The translations under genes were made by a program, and so were the position numbers. A stretch of 64,000 nucleotides of DNA from Paracamarosporium sp. OC-R06-R3 (taxonomy: Eukaryota; Ascomycota; Dothideomycetes; Pleosporales; Didymosphaeriaceae). Each line of letters begins with the position of its first letter. Positions within the stretch are counted from its first letter, which is position 1. Below the pieces are notes generated by a model. The model searched no databases. It saw nothing but the letters and a program-made list of their open reading frames with translations, and was not told the origin of the DNA. Below are positions 52,973 to 64,000 of the stretch, piece after piece. The stretch lies in assembly GCA_019828545.1 (NCBI GenBank), contig JACVRA010000367.1, forward strand, positions 83,649 through 147,648, read 5' to 3'.

Positions 52973-55900
52973 ATGCCTGCACGCCCGACCTTTACCAGCA
53001 AGCTGTCGCTGCCGGTCCGCCTGAAGCACAACAGCAACTCCAACTCTGCACCCACGAGCGTCCCCGCCAGCCGCGCCGTCAGCCCAAAACGCGCAATGAG
53101 TGACAACGGCAAGCCTGGGCTGCTGCTGCGTGCCAATGTCATCCAGGTGGGCGCTACCCCGCCGAGAGCTATGCCACAGCTAACCACCGCTGCAGGGACG
53201 CAACCTCGCTGCGAAGGACAGGAGCGGCACCTCTGATCCCGTGAGTCCTCCGCAGGGCAGCAAATGCAATTTGTTGCATCGTGGCTGGTAGCTGACAACG
53301 GCCCTGCAGTACCTCGTTCTCAACGTTGGCGATGCCCGCGAAGCCACGCCCCCGATCAACAAGACCCTGAACCCAGAATGGAACACCACGCTCGAATTTC
53401 CCATACTGGGCATGCAGAGCATGCTGCTCGAGGCCTGTTGCTGGGACAAGGATCGCTTTGGCAAGGACTACATGGGCGAATTTGACGTCATACTCGAGGA
53501 CGTCTTCCAGAACGCACAGGCGGTGCAGGAGCCGAAATGGTTTCCTCTTGAGTCGAGACGCACCGGCAAGAAGAAGGCAGTGGTCACGGGCGAGATCCAG
53601 ATCCAATTCTCCCTCGTCGATGCCAGCAACCCCAGTGCCTCCAACGACGAACTCATCCAGAAGTTCATGTCCTTTGTCGCGCAGACCCCGAGCCCCGATG
53701 AAGACGAAGACGAGCTTCTGCTCCGAACAGAAAGTGCAGAGAACGATGACCAGGATGAAGAGGAGGAGAGTTCAGATGAAGCGCTGGACGAGAGCAAGAA
53801 GGCAGAGAAGCGGGAGAAGCGGCGCAAGAAGCTCAAGCTAGCCAAACTAAAGAAGAAAGCAAACAAGCTCCGCACCTACGAATTTTCTGACAAGACCGAA
53901 GTAGCAGGTGTGCTTTTCTTAGAAATCAGCAAGATCACAGACTTGCCTCCTGAGCGTAATGGTGGGTACAAAGGACCGCGGACAGTGTTCGTGAGCTAAC
54001 ATACTATAGTCACTCGTACCTCATTCGATATGGATCCATTCGTCGTCACCTCGCTCGGAAAGAAGACATATCGTACCAAGACCATCAACCACAACTTGAA
54101 CCCGGTATTTGACGAGAAGCTCGTTTTCCAAGTATTGAAACATGAGACGAACTATTCAGTCAGCTTCACAGTCATAGACAAGGATAAGTTCTCTGGGAAT
54201 GACTATGTTGGAACAGTCAACTTTCCGGTCGAAAAGGCGGTTGCCGTGGCCCCAGATGCTGACCCCTCAACCGGACTCTACAAGCTGCCCGAGCCCTCTG
54301 ATTCTCCAGGTATCCCAGAGACTAGGGATGCTAGGAGATCGCGCTTCCGGCTACCAATGTCCAGATCGTCATCCACTCATAGTCTCTCTCGTCTCAGTCG
54401 GCCGAGTCTCCGCAAGGAAAACTCGGCGGGCTCGCTATCTGGCAGAGAATCAAATGGTAACTTGGCGCCTCCCCCAACGAGTGCCCCACAAATGCCTGCA
54501 GCTGATAGCAATGGACAAACCCCTCCTAGTGTTCCAGTAGTCAATGTGGACCCAACCGCTGTGGACGACCAAGATCTTAAAATGTACACGCTCCCCTTGG
54601 AATTGAAGAATAAAGATCGTTGGGAGGCCAAACACAGCCCGACGTTATACATCAAGGCAAAGTACCTCCCTTACAAAGCCTTACGACAGCAATTCTGGCG
54701 AGCCATGCTCAAGCAGTACGATGCCGACGACAGTGGCCTAATCGATAAAGTCGAGCTCACTACCATGTTGGACACTCTGGGCTCAACTCTACACGAGTCC
54801 ACCATCGATGGCTTCTTCCGCAAGTTTTCGGGAGATAACAACGGTGAAGAGCTACTCACGTTTGATCAGGCAGTGATGTGCCTGGAAGAGCAGCTGCAAC
54901 GCGTTGAAGAACAAGAGGCCCAAAAGAGCCATTTCGGACGTTTCACGGCTTCAAGCAGCGATCTCCTCACACCGGGTACCACCACGCCTTCCCTGACATC
55001 CGGCACGCAGACCCCGCTCAACATGCATCCCTCTCAAACATCGATACCGGCACTAGAGACAGATCATCTTGGGCAAGTAGGCGAAGAAGGCGATATTCTA
55101 CCGGGAGATGATTTGGCGGACGAGAAGGGTGAAGAACATGTGATCGAGATTCGAGAGTGTCCTATCTGCCATCAACCTCGTCTGAACAAGAAATCCGATG
55201 CCGATATCATCACCCATGTTGCTACTTGCGCCAGTCAGGACTGGCGGCAGGTGAACAACATCGTCATGGCAGGGTTCGTTACTTCAAGCCAGGCGCAGCG
55301 CAAGTGGTACTCGAAAGTCATCACGAAGATTTCATACGGCGGGTACAAACTTGGAGCTAACTCAGCCAACATCCTTGTGCAAGACCGCCTTACAGGACAG
55401 ATCAATGAGGAACGAATGAGCGTCTATGTAAGGCTCGGCATTCGCCTTCTGTATAAGGGTCTCAAGGCGAACAACATGGAGAAGAAACGAAGTGAGTATT
55501 TAGTTCTTTCTTAAAAATGATGATACTGACCTTGGTTAGTTCGAAAATTGCTACGTTCCCTCAGTTTCAAACAGGGAAAGAAGTACGACGATCCTGCATC
55601 AGCTAGGGAGATCGAGGGCTTTATTGCTTTCCATCAGCTTGACATGTCCGAGGTCTTGCTCCCAACATCAGAATTCAAGAACTTCAACGAATTCTTTTAT
55701 CGAGCTTTGAAGCCCGAAGCACGACCATGCTCAGCCCCTGATGATCCCAGAGTCATCGTGTCGCCTGCAGATTGTCGGTCGGTAGTCTTCAACACTCTCG
55801 ACGCAGCTCAATCGGTATGGGTCAAGGGCCGTGAGTTCACTATTCAACGGCTGTTGGGCGAGGCCTACCCTGAGGATGCGAAGCGCTATGTTGGAGGATC

Positions 55901-56510
55901 TCTTGGTATCTTCCGTCTCGCGCCGCAGGATTACCATCGCTTCCATATCCCCGTCGATGGTGTCATGGGCGAACCAAAGACAATTGAGGGCGAGTACTAT
56001 ACTGTCAACCCGATGGCCATTAGGTCTGCACTCGACGTGTACGGCGAGAACATCCGTGTTTGTGTGCCAATTGACTCAGTAGCCCACGGGCGAGTCATGG
56101 TGATTTGTATTGGTGCTATGATGGTTGGCAGCACAGTCATCACCCGCAATACAGGTGACCAGGTCAAGCGAGCCGAGGAGTTGGGTTATTTCAAGTTTGG
56201 TGGAAGCACTCTTCTGTTGCTCTTTGAGCCAGGCCAGATGCGGTACGATGATGATCTGGTTGACAATTCTAGAGCTGCTTTAGAAACTCTTGTAAGTTTA
56301 TGTTCTGCGGGCAAACCTCTCCCAACTAACAAATTCTAGGTCCGTGTTGGCATGTCCATCGGTCATAGCCCTAACAGAGCTCCTCACGCACCTGATATGC
56401 GCAAAGAAAACCCCACGACCGAAGAGAAACAAGACGCAAAGCGTCGGATCGAGGGCAGTTTGGCGCCAGAAGGAGTCCAGGGTCCAATGCCTGGTGCAGG
56501 CTTGTCATAG
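52973..56510 (+). CDS. PSD2: Phosphatidylserine decarboxylase proenzyme 2 (C2/EF-hand type)
   Basis: Endomembrane enzyme converting phosphatidylserine to phosphatidylethanolamine with a pyruvoyl cofactor made by self-cleavage. Six exons, 52973-53146, 53196-53240 (45 nt), 53310-53961, 54010-55491, 55540-56291 and 56340-56510, give 1091 residues. The first C2 domain (about 48-180) appears only after the microexon joins LLLRANVIQ, GRNLAAKDRSGTSDP and YLVLNVGD. An acidic/basic linker, a second C2 domain (about 275-375, DMDPFVVTSLGKKTYRTK) and an EF-hand loop DADDSGLIDKVE come next. A CPIC..C motif lies near 665. The catalytic part ends in FKFGGSTLLLLF, where cleavage before Ser1007 of GGST makes the pyruvoyl group. 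The domain order matches yeast Psd2. Confidence 0.95.
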
Positions 56511-57105
56511 TTATTTCCGTAGTCTTAGGTAGACGCAAGAAAGGATGTTTGGAGCGTAGGGTTAACGATGTGATGAAGGCATGATAGCATACAGGATTGG
56601 TTGCGGCTTTGGGATGCTGCTCTCTCCTAGGCGTTGGGTATATGAAGGGCATAGCAACATTGGATAGCTGTAGTTATATGTTGATTTCAAAAAAATGTAC
56701 TGTCAGTTTTTCTAGGCCTGCGCAATGAAAGCTAGAATGCTTCACGGGAGAAGGTGTTGTTTCTTTGAGCGATGGAGCCCTGGAGACCAGATGGTCATGT
56801 GCACAATGTCCTTAGTCAGCCAACACCACGCCAAGAAGCCATCCAAGCAATGCCGCCTCGGAGTAAACAACACTGACGCACGCTCACCATCCCAGCCCGT
56901 GTGCGACTGCCAACACCGCCCTTCACACACCCAATCAGTATTTGCATTAATCGCCAATTCCTACGACCGAAGCACACGAGATTATCCACCATAATATTTG
57001 CGCGCCGCCCGAACCCCCCGACGTGCGCGTGTGTTGTTGCCGCGCACACCCCATGCACGCGCATCGCTCTCCGCAACCGCCGACAACAACGTAGCAACCG
57101 AACCC
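56511..57105. other. Intergenic, PSD2 to DSN1
   Basis: 595-bp tandem spacer, 3' UTR plus C-rich leader. No further feature seen. Confidence 0.45.
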
Positions 57106-58901
57106 ATGACCGCTGTTCTCGCGAGATCACCTCTGCAACCGCTATCGATGGCCACAAACCGTGCGACTGCGCGACGGAGGAGCGCTAGAGCCGCATTCGA
57201 GGACGATGATGCGCCCGCTGTGAAGAGAGCAAAAACAGACGCCAATGGGACGGCGAAGAAGACAAACGGCGCGACGAGAAAAACTGCGAAAACAGGTGAG
57301 TTGGAACCACTTGTGGCATGGCAAAGCGGGGTCCAGCAGGGCTTCATTCACGCGCAGGTCGCGTCCTTGAGCTGCAATTGGAAGATTGGATTGGCTAACA
57401 GGAGGGCAGCATATGACGAGGATGACGATGGTTTTCAGTTCACGCGTCGCACGTCGAAGCGAACGACAAAGGCTCAGCCAGCGCCCAAACCAATACCCGA
57501 AGAACCCTCCAAGCCTCCACCAGCGCGTAGAAAGAAATCCCTTGCTGTACCCGAGATCGAGCAGGTTGCATCGCAAAGAAAAAGGCGGTCGGCGCGTTTG
57601 TCAGGCGACAAGGAACATTTAGGGCAGATAGACGGCAGCGCAGAGCCAGCGAAACCAGAAAAGCGGCCGAAGAAAACCGCGCCTGCAGAAAAGGTGAAAA
57701 AGAAACAAGTTACCCCAGCACCGGAGTCGCAGCCGGAACTTAAGATTGCACCCGTTCCCGTGCAAACACCGAAACACGATGGGCTCCATGTTGCTAAGAA
57801 GCGTGATGGAGCGACCAAGATTATGCTACCTTTCGCGGACACCCCTGTAATCAACCGCAATAAAGAAATGCGAAAAGCAAGCAAAGATGGACATCGACGG
57901 AGTAGCACAGGGCTGAGAGGGAGGAGAGCAAGTTCGCTGATTGACAGTGGGATGTCCAACGGTAAGCATATTGTGCAGCCGTGTTTACCTGGCAAGATGC
58001 AGCGACCTCGGGATTCCATACTGACTTGCGCCAGCATTACCACACTCTGAAGTCGAAGCTCGCGATTTCTACAAATATATAGAGCAAAGCTTACCGGAAC
58101 CGCGGCGCATGAAGCAACTATTGATGTGGTGTGGCTCCCGAGCACTGCCAGAAAAGCCGTCGGGCGACGTGAAAAACGCGAATGCCATCATGGCTGCACG
58201 AGCCATCCAACAAGAGCTTATAGACGACTTTGCAAATAAGCCTGAACTTTCAGATTGGTTTAGCAGGGAAGAAACAGCACCACCGACGGTGGTGAAGAAG
58301 CCTAATCCTCAAAACGTCAAAAACCAGGCGACGCTTGAAGAGTTTGAAGAAGAGGTTAAACGGTATGACACCTCTTGTGTAACCTCATAATGACGTACTG
58401 GGATACTGACATGTTACTAGTCTCGAGGAAGAAAAGGCCGCCTGGGAAGCCCTGGCATCGTCCTCGAAACCCCCACCCGCGCCACCATCAATGCAAACAG
58501 GGACCCCCACATTTGCCGACATCGATGCCTCGCTGCTCGACCCCGAACAGGCTTCCATACTAGCCGCCCTTCAACAAACACAACCGCCACAATCCACAGA
58601 GTCGTCATCTGCACCACCTTCCTCCCAATTTACTTTCACTTTTACAACACCCGCAGCATTACAAGACCATCTCGAGAAGCTCTCGCTCTCGTTAGAACCG
58701 AACATTGATCTCTTCGCAGACGGCGTACACAAGATGGAGCAGTACAGGAACACAGCCGAGCGCGTCGCAGACCGTGTGCTGGGTACCGCGTCGAAACGAC
58801 TAGAAGAGAGGGACAAGGAGAGCAAGGAGAAGGTCGGCAGCGAAGGAATCGGAGTGGGCGATGTATTAAGGGGCCTGGCAGGCGTGCTGAAAGAGTCGTA
58901 G
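57106..58901 (+). CDS. DSN1: Kinetochore protein Dsn1/Mis13 (MIS12 complex)
   Basis: Subunit of the MIS12/MIND complex that links the inner kinetochore to Ndc80. Four exons, 57106-57295, 57410-57961, 58035-58362 and 58421-58901, encode 516 residues. The N-terminal 180 residues are basic and disordered (RKKSLAVPEIEQ, KRRSARLSG). The family core begins at GRRASSLIDSG and, after splicing, reads ALPHSEVEARDFYKYIEQSLPEPRRMKQLL, followed by helical text to EEEVKRLEEEKAAWEAL; this is the Mis13/Dsn1 signature. The C-terminal third contains LEKLSLSLEPNIDLFADGVHKMEQYRNTAERV, a predicted coiled coil. The start at 57106 is the first in-frame ATG after stop-free upstream frame; ATG 57148 is an alternative. 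Intron 57296-57409 (114 nt) is in frame and free of stops. Confidence 0.88.
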
Positions 58902-59396
58902 GCAGATTCTCAGACTTGGACGGTGGCAGTCGTAGTGCCGCTGAAAGGATGATTGTTCACGAGGCCGGCCCTGTTGTTATGATTGGTGATGCGACGTGCT
59001 GGCTGTGCGTTCGTTGTCTATATGAGAATCATGTATCTGGAGTTACCTCACGGTTTTTTTTTTTTTTTTTTTTTTTTTTCCTTTTCCTCTGTGGTCGTGG
59101 CGCTGGGGGCTCTGTTCGATTTATGCACAATGCTGGGTTGCATTTCAGGCGTTTGGGAGGGGAACGGGAAGGAGGAAGTTGGATATACCATTCTCTGTTT
59201 AGTTTGTACAGACAGCCGCAGCCGCAGCCGCAGCTGCACTCAGTGTCGAGTTATATTCGAAGAGTAAACTGCTCGTTGAGCAATCAAGGTTCTCGTCCTT
59301 GGTACGATTCCTCCGCTCCTTAAACGCTAGTAGTAGTGTAGATCTTCCCCAGATGTGATGTCCATCTATCTCTTTGCTCGTCAGATGCCCGACCGC
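58902..59396. other. Convergent 3' region, DSN1 / RPA1-like gene
   Basis: 495 bp with a 26-bp T homopolymer at 59054-59079 and a (CAGCCG)n stretch near 59213-59235. Probably both 3' UTRs. Confidence 0.5.
59054..59079. repeat. Poly-T run of 26
   Basis: Uninterrupted T homopolymer in a convergent intergenic region. Its length may be uncertain because homopolymers are error-prone. Confidence 0.9.
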
Positions 59397-61053
59397 TTAC
59401 ATCTTGACACACCAGACGACTAGCCTGCCTATCTCCTCCGCTCCTAAGTAGAGTCCGAAGCCCAGCGTGATCCTGAGGAAGGAAAGACGGTGCTCCAAGT
59501 ACTCCAGCACGTCTAGCGGTGTCGCGACAAGCTGTTCGGCGGTTCGACCCAGAAGCTGTTCCCATGCTTCGTCTGAGAAGATCAGGTTTCCAGTGCTGAT
59601 CTGGCCCGTTTCATCGATGAGGTTGCCGAGCTGTGCCATGTTAGCTGTAGTCTGGTGCCAAAAGTTTAGGCAGTGTATTCTATGTATCTCTACGTGATAT
59701 GGTTTCCTTTCGGAAAAGCTTACTATGCGCGGGTTAACCCGTAGCGTGCACTCCTTCTCGCATTGCCTGCACTTGGCTTTCACCTTGCTAGCAAAGATGG
59801 GGACTCCGCAGCATTCACTGCTCATAAGCATCTCGCGCTTGTAATTCACGACTATGTGAAGTTCCGTGATGATGACACTTATGTAGCCGACGGCTTTCTC
59901 CCTCGGGTTTGATCTCGCGAATTCGTCGATCTCGCTCAGCTTGTACAGGATCTTTACTGCGGCATGCTCGGCTTCTTCTGCGTCGAAGAGATTGTATGGA
60001 AACGGTGGGTTGACGTGCTCTCTCTTGGTGAGGCGCTGAGCGAGGAGTCGAACACGACGAGCGTCTGCAATGTTCGGATCGACATGCAATTGTGTGTTAG
60101 CGTTAAGTGACAGCTTCGTGGTATTGCCGATGCGCCAGCCAGGGTTTGCAATGAGCAGAACGGTATTGTAAGGCTGCCATCCTGATGTTGATTCTGAGAC
60201 GGATCCATAGAGGGCAAGGTAGCCTACTGATGTGTCGTCGAATATGCCGATGGAAATCGAATCTGAAGTAGTGCCATTCTTGTTGGTGACTGTCTCCATG
60301 TCAGTACAAGTAGCTAAAGTCGAGTAGCGTCCGCCTGTGTCACCTATCCTAAGGTAACACAGAGTGTTCAAACTCCTGGCACAATGGTCTTCCTGGATGT
60401 TTGCCCCTAGTGATGCATCACTTACACTTCTTTCTCGCTTCAACACTCTTCACACAGACCAGAAGCTTGCAATCGTTCACGTCAAAACCTCCATCCGTGA
60501 AGTTCTTCAGCGTCATAAGACCTGGCAACACCTGATTATCCTTGGCTCCAAATGGTCTCTTGAACATCACCCCGTCGTCGCTTCGCTCATGCACCATAAG
60601 GTGACAGTTCCGCTCGCCCTCAGGAAATATGCTTGTAAAAAGCGGCGCGGCACTCGGCGCAAGTCCAACTTGACCATCTCCACGACTGATGTGTACTGTC
60701 CATAACGTGACCAATTGGCCCAGTTTCAGAGCGTAGACCGACTTCGCGTACCAAAGGCGCACAGTCATAGCCCCGGTGTCGTCCGCCAATATGATCCTAA
60801 TAGAACCTTGGGCAGCTTTGGCGCGCTTGCTTGGCTTGGGTAGGTCGTAGAGGTTAACGATACGGCCCATGAGGGTGAGGTGGCGTGGACCGGGTTCGAG
60901 AGAAGCGATGTCGCTCTCCTCATAGTCAAGCACAGGTACCCATCCAGTCGTCGTTGTTGGGGACACCTGCAGCTCTTCGGACGTGAAACCATCGCCTGGT
61001 GTGGGTTTGGATGGCGAGAGTGAAGAGCTAGACTTGACCGAAAGATTGGGCAT
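59397..61053 (-). CDS. OB-fold/zinc-ribbon ssDNA-binding protein, RPA1/MEIOB-like
   Basis: Likely single-strand DNA-binding protein related to the large RPA subunit and to the meiotic protein MEIOB. Three exons on the - strand, 61053-60426, 60343-59724 and 59630-59397, give 493 residues. The first OB fold is about 50-205 (HLTLMGRIVNLYDLPKPSK, IRIILADDTGAMTVRLWY), the second about 230-320 (SISIGIFDDTSVGYLALYGS, NTVLLIANPGWRIG). A zinc ribbon with Cys388, 401, 404 and 408 (plus Cys387) follows, as in RPA1-C. Splicing out 59631-59723 joins LRVNPRI to LGNLIDETGQ, and NLIFSDEAWEQLLGR closes the last fold. It lacks the RPA1 N-terminal protein-interaction OB domain, so it is not RPA1 itself. The first splice acceptor and the start ATG are less certain than the rest. 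The meiotic role is inference. Confidence 0.7.
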
Positions 61054-61615
61054 TCTCCACGGAAGATTGTGTTGAAAATCGTGAGTGAGAGATGGAAGCG
61101 TGGCTGGGGAAGCTGCCTTTCGATTGTTGTTCAGCGTACAGGAGTCGTAGGATGAGACTGCCAATAAGGGACTGTAACGCGAGAGAAGTTAGAGGCGAAA
61201 AGAAAGGTTCGATATCGCCCGGGAATTGTTGATAGCTGCGAGCAGGAGGCAAAAGATGCTACTGAGGCAGATTTGCGGGGCGTGCAATGCAGAGGAAGGA
61301 ACGACCCGCACGCTTGGAGGAAGGAACAAGAGGCACCGACTAGTACACGCAGAACATAGAAAAACAATGTATCGGGAACAAAATCAAAATCAAAACATGA
61401 TGATATGTATTCTGATTGCTGCCTAAATGAGGGAGTGGATGCAGACAACTTTGTCTGTCCGTTGGCCTGGTCAAATAACAACCATGAGTTGAATCATGGG
61501 AACACGCATCTTCCAATAGTCAAATATTGGCAGCAACTGTACGAATAAGGCTTCGTTTCCAGTATATTCTACCCCTTGCAAAAGCAAGCGGACGACCGAC
61601 CATGGGTCGGATCAT
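61054..61615. other. Intergenic, INO1 3' end to RPA1-like gene promoter
   Basis: 562-bp tandem spacer on the - strand. The frame upstream of ATG 61053 stays open for 37 codons without an ATG, so an extra 5' exon of the RPA1-like gene cannot be excluded. Confidence 0.45.
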
Positions 61616-63338
61616 TTAGAAGAGCTTGTGCTCAAGAGTCATGCTAAGGGTGGGCGAAAAGTCAGCATAATTCGTACGAATGGGAAAAGTATAAACTTAC
61701 TCGCTCTCTGGCTCTAAACCGACGCATGCCCGGAAGATATTCGTCAAGGCAGCACGCTGCTTGGCGAGCGCGTTGATCACGGGTGTGCCAGGAGGAGTAA
61801 GAGGAGCCTACTTGATTTAGCAGTTGATAACATCGTTGACGAATGATAAAGTATACCTTGAGCATGTAGCTGAGGATGCTAAGAACACTGTGAAAGCCGG
61901 CATATTTTGCATCAGCACTAGCAGCATCGTGAGCCTTCCACTGGATACGGGTCATCATCTCAGCAACAAGGACCAAGTCGATGATCAGAGGAGAGGCTAG
62001 GAGCGAATCCTCGCAGACATTGAAGATGCTGATAGTCTGGTGGCCACCTAGGAAGATCTCGGCATAGTACTCATCGAGAGCACGCTTGTCATCGCCAACA
62101 GCGGGCATATACTTGATGACAACGGTGTGGTCTGGGTGCTCGCCTTCCTTGTACAAGACGGTGTTGGCAGCCACCATGTCATCGATGACGTTGGACTTGG
62201 AGATCTCCTTGGAGCGGAACTGCTTCTGGGAGCTGAGGTTCTTGCCGTCGTTGTTACCAAGATGGTTGTAGCTGGCAACGGAGGTGAGCTTGATACCAGC
62301 GTTGATCAAGAAGTCCACGAGAGCAGACTTCATTTTGGTCTGACCGGACTTGAAATCATCGCCACCAATGAATGCGTTGTGCTTCTCAGCAAGTTGGATG
62401 GCACCTGGAACGAACGTGTTTTGCGGGGAGCCGTTGATGAACGGAACATTGTCCAGGATACAGGCAACCGCGAATACCGTCGACGGGGCCACCTCATCGT
62501 GGCCATCCTGGATAGCCTTGAGGAGATTGTCGGCAGTGTCGTTGACGCCAGGAAGGATGTCTGCAAAACGCTCCGTGTTGGCGGTCCATTGGACGATGAC
62601 CTTGTCGAGACCATTGGCAGCCTTGAATTCACGGATGTCCTTGCGAATCTGCTCGACATGAGCCATGGAAGCCTTGGAGCCAGGGATAAGATTGTCAGCA
62701 CGGTCTTCCTGGTTGGCAGCAATGAAGTCAGGGTAATAGATGCTAGGGAGCGGCTTGATTTGAGACATTTCCTTGCGCACGAGAGACTTGAGGGTCGGTT
62801 CAAGGACCTTGGCACGGTCCATGGCTTCGGCCAAGTTCAGACCACTGATATCCCAGCCACCAATGACAAGGTCGTTGGGGTGCACCATGGGCATCAGATC
62901 ATGGAATGGAATGTTGATATCATGACCTGTCTCGCTGTCGACACCGAGTTTGGTCGTGGAGCCCATGATGATGGAGCCATAGTAATTGGCACCACGCTTA
63001 CCCTCCTTGGTTTCCCACTCGAGACCGCGGCGGTTAGCAAGAATACCAGCAGTTACAGTGGTTCCGTTGTTGCCACCCAGACCGACAAGCATGACGCCGA
63101 GCTTAGGGATCTTCCGGTCGACTTTGAAGTCGTACAGGGTCTCCTTGGGGACGGCGACATACTTACCGTTGGCGTTCTTGGAAACAGCCGTAGTACGGTA
63201 CGTGTACTTGGATTTGATAGACTCGTTGGTGTATTCGACATTGGGAGACTCGACAACAAAGAGATCGTTGGCTGGGGTAGTCGATGTCCCACGTGCACCG
63301 TTCGCAAAACCGACGGACTCCTCAGCGTGAGGGGCCAT
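61616..63338 (-). CDS. INO1: Inositol-3-phosphate synthase
   Basis: NAD-dependent cyclase turning glucose 6-phosphate into myo-inositol 3-phosphate, the entry to inositol and phosphatidylinositol. Three exons on the - strand, 63338-61857, 61807-61701 and 61643-61616, give 538 residues. Signatures: [19 protein letters not shown] binds NAD, then [55 protein letters not shown] and [14 protein letters not shown] with the catalytic lysines. The 49-nt first intron lacks a usable stop, so an unspliced reading gives a wrong tail; splicing yields [21 protein letters not shown] and the last exon encodes the standard end MTLEHKLF. Upstream lie a probable 5'-UTR intron and a TATA box. In yeast the gene is inositol-repressed; no such element was located here. 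Confidence 0.97.
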
Positions 63339-63462
63339 GTTGATTGACTGAGTAAACCGAATTGGGAGGTGAAGAGTTGATTCGGTTGCTTAGTAGGCTA
63401 AAATAAGATCCGATGCTCCTCCTGAGGGAGAGGTGCGTCGGCCTGCGAAGGTGTTGTGGGAC

Positions 63463-63519
63463 CTGGTTCGGTTAGCACGCATCGTCATGAGGGTGCTGGA
63501 GGGGTTGAGGGATGCATAC
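63463..63519 (-). other. Probable 5'-UTR intron of INO1
   Basis: On the - strand, donor GTATGC (63519-63514), branch site GCTAAC (63476-63471) and acceptor ACCAG (ending 63463) define a 57-nt intron of exactly the local type, 124 bp before the ATG. Confidence 0.6.
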
Positions 63520-63752
63520 GAGTTGAGGAGGTTGGAGAACGTGGTGACTATCTGGGCAGTGGCCCTGTGGTACTCTTTTGCACGATAGGTTGAGTGGGGA
63601 GGTTGTGAATTGGGAACGTGCGGAGGGCCTCAGACGGTGCAGCTAGTGTTCAGAGTCGACGGGGGAAGTTGATTCTTGGACGAGCGAGACAGGCTGGAGC
63701 AGAAATGGAATGTGTTTGTTGAAGAGGCAGCGTGCTGTCTGCGAGGAAGGGC

Positions 63753-63758
63753 TTTATA
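63753..63758 (-). promoter_or_regulatory. TATA box of INO1
   Basis: TATAAA on the - strand within CCTATAAAGCCC, 415 bp before the ATG; after removing the 57-nt intron the leader would be about 330 nt. Confidence 0.5.
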
Positions 63759-63973
63759 GGTAGCGGTAGGCTCGGGTATTCTAGACCGCGCACAACTGTC
63801 TACACGGGAAGGCGCATTATCCACATACGCTAAGAGAGGCGCCAGTAACCACGACTCCGCAAGTACCCGGACAGCACCTCTCCACCGCCTTTTCGATGCA
63901 GCGCGTGGAGAAGGCCAATGGAGGCGTGTTTGCGGATCAACGGCCCGGAGAGCATCACGACGAAGGGGTGCGT

Positions 63974-63989
63974 GGGGGGGGGGGGGGGG
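63974..63989. repeat. Poly-G run of 16
   Basis: G homopolymer close to the window end. The exact length may reflect sequencing or assembly limits. Confidence 0.85.
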
Positions 63990-64000
63990 AGGACGAGGCC

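Larger units (their letters stand above)
63339..64000. promoter_or_regulatory. INO1 promoter and 5' leader region
   Basis: Upstream region of INO1 on the - strand up to the window edge. It holds a likely UTR intron, a TATA box and a G homopolymer; no other gene is seen. Confidence 0.6.

Noticed and set aside
53045..53100. Later PSD2 start at the second ATG (MSDNGKPG)
   Set aside because: The upstream ATG at 52973 is in frame and open; the later one at about 53096 remains possible but was not preferred.
28308..63338. A lipid biosynthesis cluster (LCB2, PSD2, INO1)
   Set aside because: The three genes are spread over 35 kb with many unrelated genes between, and belong to different branches of lipid metabolism.
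62127..63347. 406-codon open frame on the + strand opposite INO1
   Set aside because: Exact antisense of a highly conserved coding sequence with strong codon bias; no domain.

Overview
The window is nuclear DNA of a filamentous ascomycete (Pezizomycotina), most plausibly a dothideomycete; the class is an inference from gene style and not demonstrated. The evidence is short GT..AG introns (mostly 48-60 nt, with CTAAC/CTGAC-like branch sites), loosely packed genes with long pyrimidine-rich leaders, and typical fungal families: a group I G-alpha of exactly 353 residues, a CFEM membrane protein, a DUF3425 bZIP, a C2/EF-hand phosphatidylserine decarboxylase and Mdm10. I support 22 protein-coding genes, 15 on the + strand and 7 on the - strand. 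I found no convincing tRNA, rRNA, CRISPR or intact autonomous transposon. Exon structures were built by hand so that every splice keeps frame and conserved motifs join.

Left part (1-14.5 kb): 3' part of a cullin-4 gene, an extended SDR reductase, a cohesin SA/Scc3 subunit, a small coiled-coil protein, and an HSL-type esterase divergent from a bZIP/DUF3425 factor. The bZIP gene converges on a conserved unknown protein. Between 14.5 and 15.5 kb lies a gene-free patch with a 200-bp MITE-like element carrying terminal inverted repeats and a telomere-like hairpin, plus a second inverted repeat.

Middle (15.5-39.9 kb): a P450 divergent from an FAD monooxygenase; then the divergent pair MRT4/MDM10, with only 194 bp between the starts; a homeobox factor with a long leader; LCB2 (sphingolipid synthesis); a disordered His/Pro/Arg-rich protein; and a group I G-alpha with five coding exons. 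Several 2-4 kb stretches here hold no recognisable gene.

Right part (40-64 kb): a CFEM single-pass membrane protein, transketolase, an NmrA-like protein, phosphatidylserine decarboxylase 2, kinetochore Dsn1/Mis13, an RPA1/MEIOB-like OB-fold protein and inositol-3-phosphate synthase with a probable 5'-UTR intron. Three genes act in lipid synthesis (LCB2, PSD2, INO1) and several in chromosome biology (Scc3, Dsn1, the RPA1-like protein, and arguably Cul4). They are scattered among unrelated genes and do not form an evident cluster. I did not find a clearly new system. The best leads are the MITE-like element, the RPA1/MEIOB-like gene, the P450/monooxygenase pair and the CFEM receptor-like protein.
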